Below are positions 9,590-15,670 of a stretch of DNA of 25,103 nucleotides, in pieces. Location: positions 1 through 25,103 of the IMG/VR virus record IMGVR_UViG_3300044619_000176. One strand, written 5' to 3'. The position numbers and the translations under genes are program-made. A model generated the notes under the pieces. The model had not been told where the DNA came from. It searched no databases and saw only the letters and a program-made list of their open reading frames with translations. Origin of the DNA: a virus. Within the stretch, counting starts at the first letter, position 1, and each line of letters starts with the position of its first letter.

Positions 9590-9939
9590 TACCAGAACCA
9601 GAATCAAGATACGCAGATTACGCTAAGGATGGTGGTAATCTAGTTCGCCACTACATGGTCGAGCATGACGGCGTTCAGCACAAGTGCCATACCAGCGTTT
9701 ACGCTTCGTATCTAGCCGAGAAGTTCAACGCTAAGATTTGGAATGTGGTGCTGGAGAAGTTCGTTAAGCCCTTCATTGGCGTGTGCAAACATTGTAAGAA
9801 GCGTCGAGAGCTTCACTTTGTTGACGGGAATAGAGGATCGTTCCCAGCCGAAGAGGATGCGTTTTGTTGCGAGGAGTGTGATAGTGTGTATCACATCAAA
9901 GACATCCTAATGGAGACTGGTGCGTATAAAACGAACTAA
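9586..9939 (+). CDS. Zinc-ribbon protein in the packaging operon
   Basis: A 117-aa protein with two cysteine pairs, C67-x2-C70 (VCKHCKK) and C95-x2-C98 (CCEECDS) about 25 residues apart. This spacing fits a single zinc ribbon or treble clef. The N-terminal half (HGVQHKC-like, residues 27-62) is not recognised. It overlaps the preceding gene by four bases and shares one base with the start of the large terminase, so all three are translationally coupled. A nucleic-acid or protein-binding role in packaging is plausible. An HNH nuclease was considered, but no HNH His/Asn core is visible. Confidence 0.6.
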   Translation: MIPEPESRYADYAKDGGNLVRHYMVEHDGVQHKCHTSVYASYLAEKFNAKIWNVVLEKFVKPFIGVCKHCKKRRELHFVDGNRGSFPAEEDAFCCEECDSVYHIKDILMETGAYKTN

Positions 9940-11537
9940 TGCAGTGGCGCAAACATCCAATCCTTCAGCCTCCCAGTGATGACGAGGTAGCCTTGATGGA
10001 GCCAGATGACCTCATTGAGCTTCATCGAATCTACCATGAGGCCATCGAGAACGCTGAAAAAGACCCATTCCGCTACGGGTTCAGGCTTCCGCATTGGGAA
10101 AAAGCTGAAGAGCAATTGTCGCAAGTCTCTGAGGTTCTGGCACTCGGGGGAAATCGCAGCGGCAAAACTGCGTGGGGTTCTTACTGCGTGGTCAAAGCCG
10201 CCATCGAAAACCCAAAGTCAGAGATCTTCTGTTTTGCTCAGACCTCGGAGGTAAGCATCCGCCAGCAACAAAGCGCGGTATGGAACTGGTTGCCGCATGA
10301 GATGAGGACAAAGCAAACCTCAGCTAACGCTTACATCTCGTACACGAAGAAGAACGGGTTCACGGATAATTCGTTGATCCTACCTAATGCTTCACAGATC
10401 ATCTTTAAGACATACTCTCAGTATCAGAACAATCCTACTATTCTAGAGGGTGCAGAGCTTGGTAGCCGTGACCCCCAGTGGCACAATATTGGCGTATGGC
10501 TCGACGAGTACCTTCTTGGTAATGAGCTAATTGACACCCTACGCTTCCGTCTTGCTACCCGCAATTCCAAGATGCTGGTGACATTTACCCCGATTGACGG
10601 GTGGACTGAGGTGATTAAGGAATACCTAGATGGTGCTACAAGCGTCCAGAGCGTCGAGGCTGAACTGCTCAACGGCGAACTTGTCCCCTATGTCCAGCGG
10701 AGTAAGAAGCGCAATGCCAGCGTCCATTACTTCCATTCCAAGGATAACCCTTTCGGTGGCTACGAGCGAATCAAGGAGACCCTAGTTGGAAGGCCTCGGG
10801 AGGAGATTCTAATTCGTGCGTATGGGGTTCCAGTTAAGTCCCACGCCACCAAGTTTCCCAAGTTCAATAAAGAAGTCAATGTTGTCCAGCCATCAGAGAT
10901 CCCAACTACGAATGTTACTCGCTATCAGATTATTGACCCAGCGGGTGCGAAGAATTGGTTTATGGCTTGGATTGCTGTGGATGCGTCTGGCACATTTTGG
11001 GTATATCGTGAGTGGCCGGGTGTCGATGTAGGCGACTGGGCTGAGTGGAAGGGTGGTAAGTGGATGCCAGGACAAGGGGCTAAGGGGCAGGGCTTTGGTA
11101 TCCGTGACTACATGGACTTGATTGCCGAGCTGGAGGGTGACGAGAAGATCTTCGAGAGACTAATTGACCCTCGGCTTGGAGCGGCAAAATACCAGTCTGC
11201 GGATGGGGCATCCTCTATCATTGAGGATTTGAACGATGCCGGCATGGTTTGCATTCCAGCTCCAGGGTTAGACATCGACGATGGACTACAGGCACTTATT
11301 GGCAAGATGTCATGGGATACCACTAGACCTGCAGATTCGGTCAACCGACCGCATTTCTATGTCTCTTCCGAGTGTGAAAACATTATCCAAGCGTTGTCGG
11401 AATACACGGGTGACGGGGGGCTAAAGGAAGCATGGAAAGATCCAGTCGATGTTCTGCGTTACGCCGCCATTGCTGGAATAGATCATGTTGACGAAACCAG
11501 AAATCTTGCTACAAGACAAGGAGCGGGAGGCTACTAA
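9939..11537 (+). CDS. terL: Terminase large subunit (packaging ATPase and nuclease)
   Basis: A 532-aa protein with the canonical features. Walker A is GGNRSGKT at residues 70-77. Walker B and the catalytic acid are IGVWLDE at 184-190. A motif III/coupling segment VTFTPIDGWTE lies near 214-224. The C-terminal RNase H-like nuclease starts with YQIIDPAG (catalytic Asp near 333), with further acidic positions in RLIDPRLG (about 408-414) and WKDPVDVLRY near the end. It pumps DNA into the procapsid through the portal and cuts the concatemer. Length and order match full-length large terminases. The ATG lies within the stop of the zinc-ribbon gene. Which packaging strategy (cos, pac or direct repeats) is used cannot be told from this sequence. 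Confidence 0.95.
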   Translation: MQWRKHPILQPPSDDEVALMEPDDLIELHRIYHEAIENAEKDPFRYGFRLPHWEKAEEQLSQVSEVLALGGNRSGKTAWGSYCVVKAAIENPKSEIFCFAQTSEVSIRQQQSAVWNWLPHEMRTKQTSANAYISYTKKNGFTDNSLILPNASQIIFKTYSQYQNNPTILEGAELGSRDPQWHNIGVWLDEYLLGNELIDTLRFRLATRNSKMLVTFTPIDGWTEVIKEYLDGATSVQSVEAELLNGELVPYVQRSKKRNASVHYFHSKDNPFGGYERIKETLVGRPREEILIRAYGVPVKSHATKFPKFNKEVNVVQPSEIPTTNVTRYQIIDPAGAKNWFMAWIAVDASGTFWVYREWPGVDVGDWAEWKGGKWMPGQGAKGQGFGIRDYMDLIAELEGDEKIFERLIDPRLGAAKYQSADGASSIIEDLNDAGMVCIPAPGLDIDDGLQALIGKMSWDTTRPADSVNRPHFYVSSECENIIQALSEYTGDGGLKEAWKDPVDVLRYAAIAGIDHVDETRNLATRQGAGGY

Positions 11538-11543
11538 CAAGCT

Positions 11544-11732
11544 ATGAAGACTCAAAACAAACCGATAGTTGCCGAGGAACTTATCATCGATTGCTTAAAA
11601 GAAGCGTATCTCAAGAGGGTAAAAATGGAAGAATATGGGAAAACCCCTAGGCTTACCGAGGAAATTGAAACCCTTGAACACGCCATTCGATACATGAAAT
11701 CTAAACTAAACCATGAAAACAGCACCAACTAA
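11544..11732 (+). CDS. Small helical protein of unknown function (62 aa)
   Basis: The protein is a single predicted amphipathic helix pair (EELIIDCLKEAYLKRVKMEE; EEIETLEHAIRYMKSKL). It starts 7 nt after the large terminase stop; a GGGAGG lies about 13 nt upstream of the ATG, too far for an optimal Shine-Dalgarno site. The 3' end overlaps the next gene by 20 nt. No family is recognised. The location between large terminase and portal suggests a role in packaging or motor assembly, but that is only positional. Confidence 0.6.
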   Translation: MKTQNKPIVAEELIIDCLKEAYLKRVKMEEYGKTPRLTEEIETLEHAIRYMKSKLNHENSTN

Positions 11733-12003
11733 GAAAGCAGCAAAGCGCGGCCGCCCACCTAAAGCTAAGCCAGAACCCATTGATTCCCCCGTGGAACCTC
11801 AAGATGACACCACCTATGAGGGCGATTATCTAGTAATCCGCAAATGCCCAAACCCTAGTTGGGTAATGGTTCGCATGGATGGTGAGGCAGTTCCGGTTAA
11901 GGCTCCACCTAGGGTATCGCACAAACTAGTTGGCAAACCTATAAAAGTTGTTATGATACGCCCCGAAGTAGGCGAGCAGTTCTACGAATATTTGCCATCA
12001 TGA
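11713..12003 (+). CDS. Small protein with AT-hook-like N-terminus
   Basis: A 96-aa protein. Residues 8-20 (KAAKRGRPPKAKP) contain a K-R-G-R-P core, the signature of an AT-hook minor-groove binder. A Pro/Asp-rich linker leads to a beta-rich C-terminal domain (YLVIRKCPNPSWVMVRMDG). It begins inside the previous gene and its stop overlaps the portal start (ATGA at 12000-12003). This could tether DNA or bind nucleic acid during packaging; AT-hook proteins in phages are also used to modulate host transcription. The AT-hook motif is visible, but its function here is inferred. Confidence 0.6.
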   Translation: MKTAPTKKAAKRGRPPKAKPEPIDSPVEPQDDTTYEGDYLVIRKCPNPSWVMVRMDGEAVPVKAPPRVSHKLVGKPIKVVMIRPEVGEQFYEYLPS

Positions 12004-14066
12004 GCGCACCAACAGAAGAGCAGGAAGAGTCGATGATCTACGCCGAGGACGGCCCTAATGTCATGGCGTTGGCTGATGCCTACGACAAGTGCCTTATTGA
12101 CTTGGAGGAATACTTTGAGGCTTGCTTGCGCTCGTATGATGATCGCCGCAACCTCTGGGAAGGTAAGTCTGATGACCTCCGCAAACAGGGCGCAAATGCC
12201 TTCCCTTGGCAGGGGGCAAGTGATATTGAGGTCAATGTCGTCGGAGAGCGTATCGACGCATTTGTGGCCATCCTAGACCAAGCATTGCAGCGTTCCCACA
12301 TTAAGGCGTTCCCGACTTCTATGGCATCCATGCCACGCGCCTCAATGGTGTCTGGATTCCTTAAGTGGATGCGCTCCACATACATCCCAAACTTCCGTCA
12401 ACAGATGGAATTGGGTGCTAATTATCTGCTAGAGAAGGGGTTGATGGTGTCATATGTCGGATGGAAGCGTGAAAAAAGGACATATTTGCAACAGGTATCC
12501 ATCGAGGAAATCGCACAAGTCTCCCCCGATCTAGCGGAACTTATTGTTAGTGGTGCTGATGACGAGATGGTATTCGGTATGCTTCAGACAGCATTCCCCG
12601 ACCTATCGTCAAAGCGTGCAAAAAAAGCCATTATGGATCTTCGTAAGAAGGGTTTGGCTGAAGTCTCTGTTCCTCGCACATCGGTAGATTGCCCAGTAGT
12701 TTACTCATGCGCCCCCGATGGCGAGGTTCTTTTCCCATCGTATGTGACTGATCCTCAACGCGCTCCGTATGTATTCTGGCGCACATTCCTAACATCTCAG
12801 GAGCTTGAGAAAAAAGTAACCTCCGAGGGCTGGGATGCTGGTTGGGTTGAGAACGCTATCGAACGGCTTCGTGGTAAAGATTCCATGTATCTCGACGGCG
12901 AGAAGCTCAAGACAATCGACCGTCTGCCTATCACGGACGACAATGACCTTGTGATGGTGGTGTATGGCTACCAGCGTTTGATTGACGAGGAGGACGGTTC
13001 TGAGGGCATCTACTGTACGGTCTTCCACCCAACCACAGAAGGCTTCGCCAAACACGAACTCCTTAACGGTTATGACGACTACCCCTTTGTGGTTACGCGC
13101 CTATCGAACGACCAGAAGCGCATGTACGAAACCCAGACCTTCTCGGACATCCTCCGTGGAGCGCAAATGCAAATCAAGACCGAGCGTGATTCTCGTATTG
13201 ATCGTGCTTCTCTGGCTACTCTCCCTCCATTGTTGCACCCGGCTGGTCGTCCTCCCTCTGATTGGGGGCCAGGAGTAAGGGTTCCGTATCGTCGCCTTGG
13301 TGAGATCCAATGGGGGCCACCGCCTCCAGCCGACAATGGTTCTGTTGAGGTTGAGGTGTCCATGACCGCGCAGGCAGATCGTGCCGTTGGTCTGGATATG
13401 TCCAACCCAATCTCCGCCTCCCGCCAGCAATTCGTGGTGTCCAAGTTCTTGGATCATGTCCGCGATGTGCTGAACATGGCGTGGAAGTTGTATCAGAGGA
13501 TGGGGCCAGATGAGGTATTCTTCCAAGTAACTGGCAACCCTAACCCACAGGTGATGACCAAGGGTTCGGCTGATGAGAACTTCAGCATCGTGGTGAACTT
13601 TGACTCACAGAGCAACGATCCAGAGACTGCCGAGACGCAGCTCAAGAACATGGTGTCTTTGGTGCAACTCGACCGCAACGGCATCATGGATGTGAATAAG
13701 CTACTTGAGTTTACAGCATCGAGCATCAACCCAATCTTCGCCGACTATGTTCTCCAGCCTGCTGAGGAAGCTCAACAGAAGGTTCAAAAGAATGTCACAG
13801 ATGACCTTGCTAAGATCTTCGCTGGTATCGAGGTTCCTGCCCAGCCTAATGGCGCACAGATGGCAATGCAGATGATCCAAGCGTATGTCCAGCAACCAGA
13901 CATCATGCAACGCGCACAACAGGACGAGGCATTCGGTGCAAGGCTTCAGAAATATATGGAGCAATACCAGTTCCAGCTTCAGCAAATGCAGAACGCTGAG
14001 ATCGGTCGCATCGGCACAGCTCCCGCTCAAATGGGAGGAGTAATGACCCAAGGAATGGAACAATAA
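12000..14066 (+). CDS. Portal protein
   Basis: A 688-aa protein directly following the terminase block. Features typical of podoviral portals are an N-terminal helical region with FPWQGASDIEVNVVGERIDA (about residues 68-87), a central part with VDCPVVYSCAPDGEVLFPS and FWRTFLTSQEL, then the segment FSDILRGAQMQIKTERDSRI leading to the wing/stem region, and a C-terminal Gln/Met-rich helix (residues about 620-688) resembling a barrel or crown extension. A dodecameric ring of this protein would form the DNA entry vertex, dock the large terminase and later the adaptor. The start is coupled to the AT-hook gene by ATGA. Confidence comes from size, sequence features and synteny. Confidence 0.85.
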   Translation: MSAPTEEQEESMIYAEDGPNVMALADAYDKCLIDLEEYFEACLRSYDDRRNLWEGKSDDLRKQGANAFPWQGASDIEVNVVGERIDAFVAILDQALQRSHIKAFPTSMASMPRASMVSGFLKWMRSTYIPNFRQQMELGANYLLEKGLMVSYVGWKREKRTYLQQVSIEEIAQVSPDLAELIVSGADDEMVFGMLQTAFPDLSSKRAKKAIMDLRKKGLAEVSVPRTSVDCPVVYSCAPDGEVLFPSYVTDPQRAPYVFWRTFLTSQELEKKVTSEGWDAGWVENAIERLRGKDSMYLDGEKLKTIDRLPITDDNDLVMVVYGYQRLIDEEDGSEGIYCTVFHPTTEGFAKHELLNGYDDYPFVVTRLSNDQKRMYETQTFSDILRGAQMQIKTERDSRIDRASLATLPPLLHPAGRPPSDWGPGVRVPYRRLGEIQWGPPPPADNGSVEVEVSMTAQADRAVGLDMSNPISASRQQFVVSKFLDHVRDVLNMAWKLYQRMGPDEVFFQVTGNPNPQVMTKGSADENFSIVVNFDSQSNDPETAETQLKNMVSLVQLDRNGIMDVNKLLEFTASSINPIFADYVLQPAEEAQQKVQKNVTDDLAKIFAGIEVPAQPNGAQMAMQMIQAYVQQPDIMQRAQQDEAFGARLQKYMEQYQFQLQQMQNAEIGRIGTAPAQMGGVMTQGMEQ

Positions 14067-14106
14067 CAATCTCAGATAAATAACAACCAACTAACTACCT
14101 AAAATT

Positions 14107-14415
14107 ATGTCAGCTAAAAAAACCACCAATAAAAGTCAAAGGAAATATCACGCAGATGGTTTCACTTACGACCAGAAGAAAAAATCTTTCACACTACTGA
14201 ATGCGGAAGATCCATCTAGAAAAGAAATGGTTAGATCGACATTGAGGCTGGGAGGTGTCGGCCCTGAAACCCCTGAATTACATAAAAAACGCATAAATGA
14301 ACGAATAGATTATCTTCATACGCAGAAAGGCGAAAGATTCACCGCCGATGGCAAAAGATTAGTTAATAAAGCTCGCGGAACCCAATCATCCACTACTCGC
14401 AAGCTAATTAAGTAA
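14107..14415 (+). CDS. Basic hypothetical protein (102 aa)
   Basis: A Lys/Arg-rich protein (MSAKKTTNKSQRKYH...; ERFTADGKRLVNKARG) with no recognised family. It follows the portal after 40 bases of A/C-rich sequence, and its ATG is preceded by the A/T-rich leader CTAAAATT, the same type seen before other genes here. The next tiny gene begins one base after its stop. The high positive charge suggests nucleic-acid contact inside or near the packaged head; this is speculation. Confidence 0.6.
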   Translation: MSAKKTTNKSQRKYHADGFTYDQKKKSFTLLNAEDPSRKEMVRSTLRLGGVGPETPELHKKRINERIDYLHTQKGERFTADGKRLVNKARGTQSSTTRKLIK

Positions 14416-14416
14416 T

Positions 14417-14542
14417 ATGAAAAAAGGTAAATCATGTGGCTGCGGCCACGAAAAGATGGAGCGTAAAGGCAAGGGCAAAGGCTATGTCGAGATTGAGATC
14501 AAAATGAGCCGTGCGCCCAAGAAAGCAGCCAAACGCAAGTAA
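14417..14542 (+). CDS. Tiny Cys/Lys-rich protein (41 aa)
   Basis: ATG at 14417, TAA at 14540-14542. The product starts MKKGKSCGCGHEKMERKGKG and ends in the basic segment APKKAAKRK. The C-G-C-G-H cluster could be half of a metal-binding site. It sits one base after the previous stop with the usual TAAT leader. Translation on the + strand is open and compact, but small size leaves room for doubt. No family is recognised. Confidence 0.5.
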   Translation: MKKGKSCGCGHEKMERKGKGKGYVEIEIKMSRAPKKAAKRK

Positions 14543-14672
14543 CACTATCCTAACAAGGTCATTTATCTCCCCCGCTTGTGGGCTTGGCCCGTCCTGCAAA
14601 GCTTCAAGGAGATGACGGTCATCGGATTCCAAATCCGCTTCCGAGTTAACGGGCCGCCAATCTAACACCACT
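14543..14672 (+). other. Intergenic segment with tRNA-like terminal helix and two triloop hairpins
   Basis: No convincing protein is encoded in these 130 bases. A seven-base helix GGCCCGT (14586-14592) pairs with ACGGGCC (14649-14655) and is followed by GCCA, like a tRNA acceptor end. Inside are two short hairpins, GATGA-CGG-TCATC (14611-14623) and CGGATT-CCA-AATCCG (14623-14637). The second can also be drawn as a seven-base anticodon loop, TTCCAAA. Only eleven bases remain for variable loop and T arm, so this is not an ordinary tRNA. It may be a small structured RNA, a decayed tRNA or chance. Confidence 0.35.
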
Positions 14673-14876
14673 ATGACACCAATACCGAAACCAAGCATCC
14701 AGACCGCCGTAGAAGCCCTCCGTGACCGCGAGGAATATGCCGCCATCCTTCAGTTTATCCACGATGAGCGTGAGAAGTTCTTTGGTGATTTCCGCCAAGC
14801 AGAATCATCGAATGATGTGATGAAGCTCGCAGGAAGCATCTCTACGCTGGATGAGCTACTCTCAGTCTTAGCTTGA
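14673..14876 (+). CDS. Small hypothetical protein (67 aa)
   Basis: The product is helical and charged (AVEALRDREEYAAILQFIHD; LAGSISTLDELLSVL). It is the last rightward gene before an 867-base break and is followed within 35 bases by a terminator, so it ends the packaging operon. There is no Shine-Dalgarno sequence. The frame is open back to 14616 but has no better start. Similar short helical proteins near portal or capsid genes are known from memory but have no function. Confidence 0.6.
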   Translation: MTPIPKPSIQTAVEALRDREEYAAILQFIHDEREKFFGDFRQAESSNDVMKLAGSISTLDELLSVLA

Positions 14877-14909
14877 CAAACCCGCTAGAATAGTCTAAGC
14901 ATTTCCCGA

Positions 14910-14935
14910 ACCTGCTTCGGTAGGTGTTTTGTTTC
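14910..14935 (+). terminator. Rho-independent terminator with TTCG loop
   Basis: ACCTGC-TTCG-GTAGGT makes a six-pair stem (one G-U) capped by the stable UUCG tetraloop, followed by GTTTTGTTTCG. It lies about 33 bases after the last gene of the packaging operon and would end rightward transcription. Confidence 0.75.
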
Positions 14936-14959
14936 GTTTCATCGTTCATAGTTTGGGAG

Positions 14960-14995
14960 AAGGTCACAGGTTAAAATCTGTGGCCTTTTCTTTTG
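14960..14995 (+). terminator. Second rightward rho-independent terminator
   Basis: AAGGTCACAG (14960-14969) pairs with CTGTGGCCTT (14978-14987), ten pairs with one U-G, across an eight-base loop, followed by TTCTTTTG. Two terminators in tandem indicate that the packaging operon must be firmly separated from what follows. Confidence 0.85.
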
Positions 14996-15005
14996 TCCCA
15001 TGCTA

Positions 15006-15029
15006 CATGGTACTTAAGCATGGTACTTA
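15006..15029. repeat. Direct repeat CATGGTACTTA x2
   Basis: CATGGTACTTA occurs at 15006-15016 and 15019-15029, a 13-base period. Flanking TGCTA (15001-15005) and TAGCA (15028-15032) make an outer inverted pair. It could be a protein-binding site; no known motif was recognised. Confidence 0.7.
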
Positions 15030-15047
15030 GCATTACCAACGGTTAAG

Positions 15048-15068
15048 TTGACTTACACTTGACTTACA
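15048..15068. repeat. Direct repeat TTGACTTACA x2 with 11-bp period
   Basis: TTGACTTACA occurs at 15048-15057 and 15059-15068, one helical turn apart. The ten bases ACTTGACTTA (15057-15066) recur at 15674-15683 on the other side of the gap, with a further TTGACTT at 15699-15705. TTGACT resembles a -35 element, but no matching -10 at proper spacing was found, so these may be iteron-like binding sites. Confidence 0.65.
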
Positions 15069-15130
15069 TTTGTGACCTTTAATTAAGACAGTCACCTCGC
15101 TTACGCTCGATCAAACTTCCCTCCGAGAGG

Positions 15131-15161
15131 AAAAAGACACACCAACCTCTTAGGGTTGTGT
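15131..15161 (-). terminator. Possible leftward terminator
   Basis: Read leftward, ACAACC (arm 15161-15154) pairs with GGTTG-GTGT (arm 15147-15139), eight pairs with one bulge and a six-base loop, and is then followed by GTC and five T (15135-15131). On the + strand the same stem is preceded, not followed, by the A/T tract, so polarity favours leftward transcription. The stem is modest, hence medium confidence. Confidence 0.45.
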
Positions 15162-15181
15162 TAATAAACCCTATGATTCGT

Positions 15182-15506
15182 GGTCTACCATGTGGAACCC
15201 CTATCTCTAGAGACCCAATTCGGTTGTGCGCTCTTCCCCCCGCTTCGGATTAAAGCCTATAACGGACGCTGGATGATAGGTTGGAATCAGAGCCAGCCGC
15301 GAGCCTAATGGTAGTGAAGTATTCTCATACCCCTTTGCCCGTCCTAATGGCTGTCTTGTTCCACTAGGAACTAGCACTTTGAAAAACAAAGGGCTAGCAC
15401 GAGGAGGTCGGAGTACTCGTGCCAGCCCTAGATCCATTGCTCTACGCGCCGGAGGGGTGAATAGTGACGATGAGTCCGACCTCTCGTCAACGCCAAAATA
15501 CCACAT
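15182..15506. ncRNA. Candidate structured RNA, strand uncertain
   Basis: Complementary segments are unusually dense. GGTCT/AGACC: 15182-15186 with 15211-15215. H-type pseudoknot: 15254-15260 with 15276-15282, and 15268-15272 with 15293-15297. Hairpin GGTA-g-TGA/TCA-TACC: 15310-15331. GTTCC-ACTA-GGAAC: 15358-15371. CTAGC-a-CTTTG/CAAAG-g-GCTAG: 15371-15397. A 12-pair stem: 15391-15428. Bulged hairpin: 15466-15488, whose loop is complementary to the loop of the 12-pair stem. Read leftward, the single mismatch of the 12-pair stem becomes G-U, giving 13 continuous pairs, and a leftward terminator lies at 15131-15161. No known RNA family was recognised, and protein coding on the minus strand is a competing view. 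Confidence 0.4.
15207..15506 (-). CDS. Doubtful leftward gene; C-terminus resembles a uracil-DNA glycosylase motif
   Basis: A 99-codon frame starts with ATG at 15506-15504, with a GGGGG tract five bases upstream. The C-terminal third contains LGSRLALIPTYHPASVIG. PTYHPA is the active-site motif 2 of family-4-type uracil-DNA glycosylases, where it follows a basic G-R/K strand much as here. The N-terminal GEAPG-type motif and the Fe-S cysteines are absent, so a full enzyme is impossible. Rare codons (AGG, ATA, CGA, CTA, GGG) are frequent, and the frame coincides with strong stem-loops, so it may be non-coding. If real, it is the only leftward gene in the window; it could also be a decayed fragment. 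Confidence 0.22.
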   Translation of the reverse strand: MWYFGVDERSDSSSLFTPPARRAMDLGLARVLRPPRASPLFFKVLVPSGTRQPLGRAKGYENTSLPLGSRLALIPTYHPASVIGFNPKRGEERTTELGL

Positions 15507-15541
15507 TCTTACCCCCAGTCAATAGGAAATCTTTAAGAATT

Positions 15542-15563
15542 TGTGACGGGATTTAAGGTCACA
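15542..15563. promoter_or_regulatory. Inverted repeat 1 (TGTGAC-N10-GTCACA)
   Basis: Perfect six-base arms at 15542-15547 and 15558-15563. It is the first of three similar dyads upstream of the scaffold gene and a probable operator or RNA hairpin. The half-site also appears as GTGAC (15072-15076) with GTCAC (15091-15095) at the far side of the gap. Confidence 0.55.
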
Positions 15564-15579
15564 TTTTGCGTCAAGTTTT

Positions 15580-15607
15580 GTGACAAATTTAACCCAGTAT
15601 TTGTCAC
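15580..15607. promoter_or_regulatory. Inverted repeat 2 (GTGACAAAT-N10-ATTTGTCAC)
   Basis: Perfect nine-base arms at 15580-15588 and 15599-15607 with the same ten-base spacer length as repeat 1. The centre is about 41 bases (four helical turns) from that of repeat 1. The symmetry fits a dimeric DNA-binding protein. Confidence 0.6.
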
Positions 15608-15612
15608 GGTTT

Positions 15613-15642
15613 TGTCAGAAAAACTACACATTATTTCTGACA
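15613..15642. promoter_or_regulatory. Inverted repeat 3 (TGTCAGAAA-N12-TTTCTGACA)
   Basis: Perfect nine-base arms at 15613-15621 and 15634-15642, centred about 34 bases after repeat 2. It ends next to a possible leftward -10 (15642-15647), a position where a bound repressor would block leftward initiation. Confidence 0.6.
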
Positions 15643-15670
15643 TAATGCGTTAAATTTAATACCTTGCCAA
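15642..15670 (-). promoter_or_regulatory. Possible leftward sigma70-type promoter
   Basis: Read leftward, TTGGCA (15670-15665) is followed after 17 bases by CATTAT (15647-15642), 5/6 and 4/6 matches to the -35 and -10 consensus. Transcription would start near 15635 within inverted repeat 3 and run into the candidate RNA/ORF. This was found by eye only, and the host consensus is unknown. Confidence 0.3.

Noticed and set aside
14586-14659. tRNA-Trp (CCA anticodon)
   Set aside because: The acceptor helix and loop fit, but the space for variable loop and T arm is about half of what is needed and no TTCRA loop exists, so I list only a tRNA-like structure.
14612-14665. 17-codon frame after AAGGAG
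   Set aside because: The AAGGAG touches the ATG with no spacer, the peptide is unrecognisable, and the segment is better explained by RNA-like pairing.
14432-14746. 104-codon minus-strand frame over the tiny genes before the gap
   Set aside because: It overlaps two plausible rightward genes, has no start signal, and its product looks like reverse reading of Lys-rich codons.
14873-14901. Rightward promoter TTGACA at the end of the 67-aa gene
   Set aside because: TTGACA is perfect, but no acceptable -10 lies 16-18 bases on, and two terminators follow at once.
15466-15488. Hammerhead-ribozyme core (GATGAGTCCGA)
   Set aside because: The GAUGAG part is present but the full CUGAUGA box and the GAAA box with proper stems are missing.
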